Positions 59,525-64,000 of a DNA stretch of 64,000 nt are shown here, piece by piece (the stretch's first letter is position 1; each line of letters opens with the position of its first letter). The translations under genes and the position numbers were made by a program. The DNA is from JANLTP01 sp031363055 (GTDB taxonomy: Bacteria; Pseudomonadota; Gammaproteobacteria; Burkholderiales; Burkholderiaceae_E): the NCBI GenBank assembly GCA_031363055.1, contig JANLTP010000038.1:1-64000 (forward strand). The letters run 5' to 3'. The notes below the pieces were generated by a model. It did not search any database, was not told the DNA's origin, and saw only the letters and a list, made by a program, of their open reading frames with translations.

Positions 59525-60490
59525 ATGACGGTTCGGATTGCATTTGGAATTATTACTGCGCGCGAAAGCGTGCATGCGGTCACGCAACTCGTTGACGCCA
59601 TCGGGCCGGATCATCCGATCTTCATACATCACGACTTCACCAAGCAACGTGATTTCGAGATTCGCCGACCCAACGTTCATTTCGTCGCCAACCCGATTGT
59701 GACGCAGTGGGGTGCCTGGGAATTTTCGGAGGCCATCCTGCTCACCATGCGGACCGCACTGAAACAATCGAACGTCGACTACTTCCAGTTGCTCTCGGGC
59801 AGTTGTTTGCCGGTCCGGCCGATTGAAGAGTTCGAGCGGTTCACGGCGCACGATGCCAGTGACGTCAATATGGATGTCATGAGCATTGACGAAGACAGCG
59901 AAGCGATGATGAGTCACGGCTTTCGACTGTTCGCCGCCAGCGACACGTTTCGTCATCGACTGTTGCGTCGTACGCGTCGTTGGTACTACGATTCAGGTGC
60001 CCACACCGTGCAGCGAAGTGGCTTGGGCATTCGCAAAAGAAATGACGACGAGCGCGCGGTCACGCTGCCGGCGCGCGCTCAAATCGCCCGCATGTTGATC
60101 CAGATCGCCCGTCAAGGTTACCTGTTCAAACATCCGTACGGACAGATCTGGCTACCTTATATTGGCAGCACCTGGTTTGGCTGCAAGCCCGAGGTCGCCG
60201 AATTTATTGCCTATCGTGCCGACAATGATCCGACCTTGTCGTTCATGCGTGCTGCGGCGCTCGCCGACGAGCTTTACTTCCAGACGTTGGTGGGCAATTC
60301 ACCGTTCAGCATCGGGCCGTCGAATCATCTGATCAACGATTTTGTCGATGCACATCCGCTGAAATTCGGCATTCAGGATGCCGCCAAAATCTTCGGTTCA
60401 GGTAAATTTTTCGCGCGCAAATTTGAAGATGACGACCGTCATGTCACGCGCCTGCGAATACTTCAGGAATTAAACGCAGTCGCTGCCTGA
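59525..60490 (+). CDS. GT14 core-2/I-branching-like glycosyltransferase (second paralog)
   Basis: 321 residues. Same family blocks as its neighbours: PIFIHHDFTKQRDFEIRRPN near residue 35, WGAWEFSEAIL, LLSGSCLPVRPIEEFERF near 100, YIGSTWFGCKPEVAEF near 215 and a C-terminal KFFARKFEDD. The N-terminus (VRIAFGIITARESVHAVTQL) aligns with the paralogs, which supports ATG 59525. It has its own 228-bp upstream gap with a repeat array, so separate expression is possible. Substrate unknown. Confidence 0.8.
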   Translation: MTVRIAFGIITARESVHAVTQLVDAIGPDHPIFIHHDFTKQRDFEIRRPNVHFVANPIVTQWGAWEFSEAILLTMRTALKQSNVDYFQLLSGSCLPVRPIEEFERFTAHDASDVNMDVMSIDEDSEAMMSHGFRLFAASDTFRHRLLRRTRRWYYDSGAHTVQRSGLGIRKRNDDERAVTLPARAQIARMLIQIARQGYLFKHPYGQIWLPYIGSTWFGCKPEVAEFIAYRADNDPTLSFMRAAALADELYFQTLVGNSPFSIGPSNHLINDFVDAHPLKFGIQDAAKIFGSGKFFARKFEDDDRHVTRLRILQELNAVAA

Positions 60491-60504
60491 GTCAGGGCTT
60501 CAAC

Positions 60505-61647
60505 CTATCGAACGCACTCTTGATTGGCGGTCACCGTGGCGCATACCGAGTCAACCACGCGTTTGATAATCCGCTCATTCATTTCGACCCACAGCGGCAA
60601 ACTGATCACACCTTCACAAAGTTGATTGGTCGCCGCCATGCCGTCGTTGGGCGATGCGCTGAACTGCGGTTGCATATGGCAGGCCGGCGTGAAGTAGCGG
60701 CGAAACTCGATGCCGCTTGCTGCCGCATCCTTGACGGATTGCTCTTGAATGCTCTGATTCGGCGCGCAGACAGCAAACCATTGAGGCGACACCGTGCCGC
60801 GTACCAACTGCGGCCGAAAGCCGGCATCGATCAGACCGGCGCGTTTGAACTGCGCACCATACTCGGCATGCAGGCCAATGAGCTTTTTGCGTCGCGCCGG
60901 AAAACTGTCGAGCGTCGCGAGCGCGACGGCCGCCGAGATCTCCGGCAACTTGGCGTTCATGCTCAACATCTCGGAGGCCCGCGCAGCGCCAAAGCCGAAA
61001 TTACTGGCTTTGCGAATTTTCGCCACCAGATCCTTGTTGCCGCTGTGCACCAAGCAGCCCTCACCGACCGGAAACGCTTTGGTCGCATGCATACTGTAGA
61101 CGACCGCGCCGGAAAATCCCTGACCAAATGATTTGCCTTCGTGGGTCGCACCAATCGATGAGGCCGCATCGACAACCACCGGAATGCCGCGCTTCATGAG
61201 TTGCTCGTAGGGCCCAAGATCCATGAAGGAGCCGCAAGTCGCGTAAGTCACGACCACCGCTACTTCATCGCCGTAAGTCTTCAGGGCACGATCGAGCGCC
61301 GATGGATCGACCACCCATTGCTCGGGATCGATGTCGACAAAAACTGGCTCGAGGCCGCACCATTGCGCAGCCAGTGGCGTCGCCGCAAAGGTGAAGCTGG
61401 GCATGATCGCATAGCGGCCGGGCCGCTTCATGCGATCGATCGCGAGCATGAGTCCCAGCGTTGCGTTGCCCATGGTGCAGACCGCGCCCTCACTACCGAA
61501 CCATTCCGCCAGCATGCGCTGTTCGAACTTGGTATTCAGGGGACCGAAATTGGTGTACTGACGCGACTGATCAATCGAGCGCAGGTAAGGAAGATAGTCG
61601 TCCACGGACGGCAGTTGGGGCCTTAGAAAGGGGATCGGCTCATTCAT
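60505..61647 (-). CDS. DegT/DnrJ/EryC1-family sugar aminotransferase
   Basis: 380 residues, PLP enzyme. PSFTFAATPLAAQWCGLEPV near residue 85, VVDAASSIGATHEGKSFGQ near 155, and the Schiff-base Lys in SMHATKAFPVGEGC near 185. The family transfers an amino group from glutamate to nucleotide-linked keto sugars, giving amino-sugar donors for surface glycans. It is 15 bp behind a GT14 gene on the same strand and so probably makes the donor for that enzyme or its paralogs (inference). Confidence 0.9.
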   Translation of the reverse strand: MNEPIPFLRPQLPSVDDYLPYLRSIDQSRQYTNFGPLNTKFEQRMLAEWFGSEGAVCTMGNATLGLMLAIDRMKRPGRYAIMPSFTFAATPLAAQWCGLEPVFVDIDPEQWVVDPSALDRALKTYGDEVAVVVTYATCGSFMDLGPYEQLMKRGIPVVVDAASSIGATHEGKSFGQGFSGAVVYSMHATKAFPVGEGCLVHSGNKDLVAKIRKASNFGFGAARASEMLSMNAKLPEISAAVALATLDSFPARRKKLIGLHAEYGAQFKRAGLIDAGFRPQLVRGTVSPQWFAVCAPNQSIQEQSVKDAAASGIEFRRYFTPACHMQPQFSASPNDGMAATNQLCEGVISLPLWVEMNERIIKRVVDSVCATVTANQECVR

Positions 61648-61662
61648 AGGTCGTGTCCGTAA

Positions 61663-62634
61663 TCAGGCGTGCAAAGGACTGCGCAGACGATCAAGCGCGC
61701 GCAAGCGGATCGGCGACTCGGCATCGTCTGGAAATTTTCGGGCAAAAAACAGGGGCGTCTGGATCATGCGATTAAAGTCTTCGTCATTGATCCAGGCGGG
61801 ACTGCCGGCCACGGTGAACGTGTTGATGACGTGATTGCCGGGACCAATCTTGTAGCCAGCGTTAGCCAGAAACGTCGGAAACATGATCTCGTCGACGATC
61901 GGCAGACGTCGGAAATGTCCATCCACCCGGGGATCTTGCCGGGTCTTGGCCAACGACTCGCAGGCCCTGTGAGTCAAACCGACCCAGGTGCTACCAATAT
62001 AAGGTCGAAAGCTTTCGTTGAATGGGTGACGATGCAAGAAGCCCTTTTTTGCCAGCTCGGTAATGCCCAGTCCGAGTTGCGCCTTGAGGGTCGGAATCGG
62101 GCCCATAGGCCGCATCTCGTCACGTTTGCGAATCGACAGCGACACGTGCTGCTGAACCTTGACCTCGGGGCCGAAGTACCAGCGCTGGGCGCGCTGCAGC
62201 AGTGCAATTCTGAGCGTCTGCGCCGGAACATAGGCGCGAAAACCGAAAATCATCATCATTTCCTGGTCGGAACTGATGTCAAAGAAATCACCGTGGATGT
62301 CGCAATCGCTGGCACTGACGAATTGTTCGAAATCAGCCATCGGGCGAATCGGCAAGCAGGTCGGACTCAATAACTGGAAGTAATCGAACTCGAGTTCGCG
62401 CAACGCGTAATCAACTGTGTGATAGATGCCGTCCGAAAAACCCCAATTACCCCAGCCTGTTTCCTTCGGGTCTGCAACCCAGCGAACGTTGGGCCGATTG
62501 ATCTGAAAGTCCTTTTGCTTGCGGAAGTCGTGATGAATCAACACGGTATGCGGTGCCAATGCATCGACCAATTGCAAAACCGTACTCGGCTTTTGCATGG
62601 CGGACATTACGGCGAAAACGATACGCGGTTTCAA
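61663..62634 (-). CDS. GT14 core-2/I-branching-like glycosyltransferase (third paralog), coupled to SURF1
   Basis: 323 residues from TTG 62634. Family blocks: TVLIHHDFRKQKDFQINRPN near residue 30, WGNWGFSDGIY, LLSPTCLPIRPMADFEQF near 95 (SP replaces SG of the paralogs), YIGSTWVGLTHR near 215 and LFFARKFPDD near the end. Alignment of the N-terminus MKPRIVFAVMSAMQKPSTVL with the two paralogs supports the TTG. That TTG overlaps the SURF1 stop as TTGA, so translation is coupled to the cox operon. The sugar aminotransferase follows 15 bp later. Donor and acceptor unknown. Confidence 0.82.
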   Translation of the reverse strand: MKPRIVFAVMSAMQKPSTVLQLVDALAPHTVLIHHDFRKQKDFQINRPNVRWVADPKETGWGNWGFSDGIYHTVDYALRELEFDYFQLLSPTCLPIRPMADFEQFVSASDCDIHGDFFDISSDQEMMMIFGFRAYVPAQTLRIALLQRAQRWYFGPEVKVQQHVSLSIRKRDEMRPMGPIPTLKAQLGLGITELAKKGFLHRHPFNESFRPYIGSTWVGLTHRACESLAKTRQDPRVDGHFRRLPIVDEIMFPTFLANAGYKIGPGNHVINTFTVAGSPAWINDEDFNRMIQTPLFFARKFPDDAESPIRLRALDRLRSPLHA

Positions 62635-63392
62635 ACAATTTCCTTGAATCTGGACTTCGTTGAGCTATCTTTGACGACTCGAAACGCGGCAAACAAACCA
62701 AATAGAACTATTCCCGCAGTCATCGAATACCACTGTAGCGCATATGCTTGATGTTTGTCGACGGCATCCGCTGGATGCATCCATTCGCGTATCAAACGGT
62801 CGTTCGTCGAGGACATTTGGCGCAGGACATAAGGATGAATCGGTCGTCCAAGCCATTGCGCATACCCATCCAGCTCGAAGTACTGCCAGATTTTCTCGGT
62901 CTTCTTCGGCTGGGCTGGCTGGCCCAACTGCAAAGACTGCGGCAAGCGCGCGACGAGGAGGCCGTCCAGGCTAACCACGTCCTGTAGCGTATCCACCACA
63001 GGCAATCGCGCACGATCATTGGCGTCGCGTGCAACCCAACCGCGCAGAATCAGCAATGGCGGCCCACCCGCTAAAGGCGTCAGTGGCGTCAGAACATGAA
63101 AACCTGCTTGCCCTTTATAGGTCCGGTTATCGAGAAAGATGGTCCCGGAAGGCTCAAATCGACCGCTCACCCGTCCTTTCATGCCATCCACTGCGGTCGG
63201 CGACAGGGGTTCGGCACGGATATCAACGCCGGCGCCAGCCAGTGCCTTTTCCCGACCCTCGGCCAGCGTGCGCTTTTCCTCGGCGCGTCGCATTTGCCAG
63301 TTGCCCAAAGCCAACGTAGTCAGGCCAAGTGAAGTCAGTAAAACAGTTACCAGTAAAACGGTCCGCCTGGAGAATAGGACAAGCCAGCGCAT
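62631..63392 (-). CDS. surf1: SURF1 family cytochrome oxidase biogenesis protein
   Basis: 253 residues from ATG 63392. Two membrane helices bracket the periplasmic domain: VLLVTVLLTSLGLTTLALGNWQ at the start and LQWYSMTAGIVLFGLFAAFR at the end. GNWQMRRAEEKR, GRFEPSGTIFLDNRTYKGQA and GFHVLTPL are SURF1 signatures. The protein assists heme A insertion into subunit I. It follows coxC on the minus strand by 50 bp. Its TGA is shared with the TTG start of the third GT14 gene. Confidence 0.93.
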   Translation of the reverse strand: MRWLVLFSRRTVLLVTVLLTSLGLTTLALGNWQMRRAEEKRTLAEGREKALAGAGVDIRAEPLSPTAVDGMKGRVSGRFEPSGTIFLDNRTYKGQAGFHVLTPLTPLAGGPPLLILRGWVARDANDRARLPVVDTLQDVVSLDGLLVARLPQSLQLGQPAQPKKTEKIWQYFELDGYAQWLGRPIHPYVLRQMSSTNDRLIREWMHPADAVDKHQAYALQWYSMTAGIVLFGLFAAFRVVKDSSTKSRFKEIV

Positions 63393-63442
63393 GATTTGAG
63401 ACCCGATCCCGACTGCGGCGGCTGGTTCATGTTCTGAAACCG

Positions 63443-64000
63443 CTACAGCCAATAAATAATCACGTACAAGGCCAGCCAGACTACATCGACGAAGTGCCAA
63501 TACCAGGCTGCGCCCTCAAAGGCAAAGTGGTGATCGGCGGTGAAATGCCCCTTCATGACCCGAATCATGACAACCGTCAACATAATGGCGCCCATGGTGA
63601 CGTGAAAACCGTGGAATCCGGTCAGCATGAAAAACGTCGAGCCGTAAATGCCGGAGGTCAGCTTCAGGTTTAACTCGGAGTAGGCATGGGCGTACTCATA
63701 AGCCTGGAAGCCCATGAAGACGGTACCCAAAACAACCGTCGCGAACATCCACAACACGACCTTGTTACGATGACCGTCCTTCATGGCGTGGTGGGCAATG
63801 GTCAGCGTGACGCCCGAGGTCAGCAACAACAGTGTGTTGATCGTTGGAATCGGGAAGGGGCCCATCTGCGTGAAGGTATCGATGGTTCCCGCCGGTCCGA
63901 GATTCGGCCAGGCCGCGCTGAAATCAGGCCACAGAAAAGACTTGTGATCGAGATCGCCCATCCAGGGCAGCGAAATCGCCCGGGCATAAAACAATGCGCC
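63443..64000 (-). CDS. coxC: Cytochrome c oxidase subunit III, partial
   Basis: The gene runs past the right edge; about 185 C-terminal residues are present. Helices include FPIPTINTLLLLTSGVTLTI and KVVLWMFATVVLGTVFMGFQ, and the conserved ends are GFHGFHVTMGAIML and AWYWHFVDVVWLALYVIIYW. These match subunit III of aa3-type oxidases of betaproteobacteria, including FYARAISLPWMGDLDHK near the truncation. It places the window end in the structural part of the cox operon; subunits I and II are expected just to the right. Confidence 0.95.
   Translation of the reverse strand, partial: GALFYARAISLPWMGDLDHKSFLWPDFSAAWPNLGPAGTIDTFTQMGPFPIPTINTLLLLTSGVTLTIAHHAMKDGHRNKVVLWMFATVVLGTVFMGFQAYEYAHAYSELNLKLTSGIYGSTFFMLTGFHGFHVTMGAIMLTVVMIRVMKGHFTADHHFAFEGAAWYWHFVDVVWLALYVIIYWL

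Overview
The window reads as GC-rich chromosomal DNA of an aerobic, aromatic-degrading betaproteobacterium, probably Burkholderiales-like. Several independent signs point there: an HrcA/CIRCE-type inverted repeat in front of rpoH, several Bug-type (TctC-family) solute receptors, a protocatechuate 4,5-cleavage operon with comamonad-like gene content, a cox cluster with a DUF2909 gene, and light-harvesting gene remnants whose alpha subunit carries the long Ala-rich tail I associate with Rubrivivax-type LH2. The taxonomic call is inference; no rRNA or tRNA gene was seen.

Layout. 1-2501: gentisate pathway (gentisate dioxygenase, maleylpyruvate isomerase) followed by a truncated oligopeptide-type ABC permease. 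2733-4755: CIRCE, rpoH, a secreted alpha/beta hydrolase. 5006-8078: cysK and then a decayed photosynthesis locus: cytochrome b561-like remnant, pucB without start codon, pucA with a one-base frameshift, pucC with a nonsense codon and a large internal deletion, and a still-open puc-associated ORF. 8105-8916: vapBC with a nonsense codon in vapC. 9158-12101: a Tat-exported molybdopterin oxidoreductase with its four-cluster ferredoxin subunit. 12141-18480: dps, DUF1304, thiolase-like/DUF35 pair, RraA-like aldolase, patatin, 3-hydroxybutyrate dehydrogenase.

18488-31376 is a catabolic supercluster. pobA and ligJ-ligI-ligA-ligB-ligC take 4-hydroxybenzoate through protocatechuate 4,5-cleavage. boxC-boxB-boxA, boxR and a divergent benzoate-CoA ligase take benzoate through benzoyl-CoA epoxidation. 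TGCA-N6-TGC(A/G) sites lie in front of both boxC and the ligase and are the natural BoxR operators. 31452-39803 holds two Bug receptors, an acyl-CoA synthetase, an SDR, two EamA exporters and a sulfatase.

39844-43362 and 62631-64000 are two halves of a cytochrome c oxidase biogenesis cluster (sco, ctaB, ctaA, small membrane proteins; then SURF1 and coxC). Between them sits about 19 kb of cell-surface genes: a Wza-like exporter, an EpsL-like outer-membrane barrel, a degenerate polysaccharide deacetylase-like protein, a priming sugar transferase, a 1360-residue Ig-repeat type I secreted adhesin, its TolC/ABC/HlyD secretion system, a Wzx-like flippase, three GT14 glycosyltransferases and a sugar aminotransferase. 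Adhesin secretion and glycan genes are interleaved in one tightly packed operon, and the last GT14 gene starts inside the SURF1 stop codon. This hybrid adhesin-glycan locus and the fossil LH2 operon are the two most notable items.

A further pattern is the frequency of short direct tandem duplications (8 to 21 bp units, 2 to 7 copies) in the gaps between genes.
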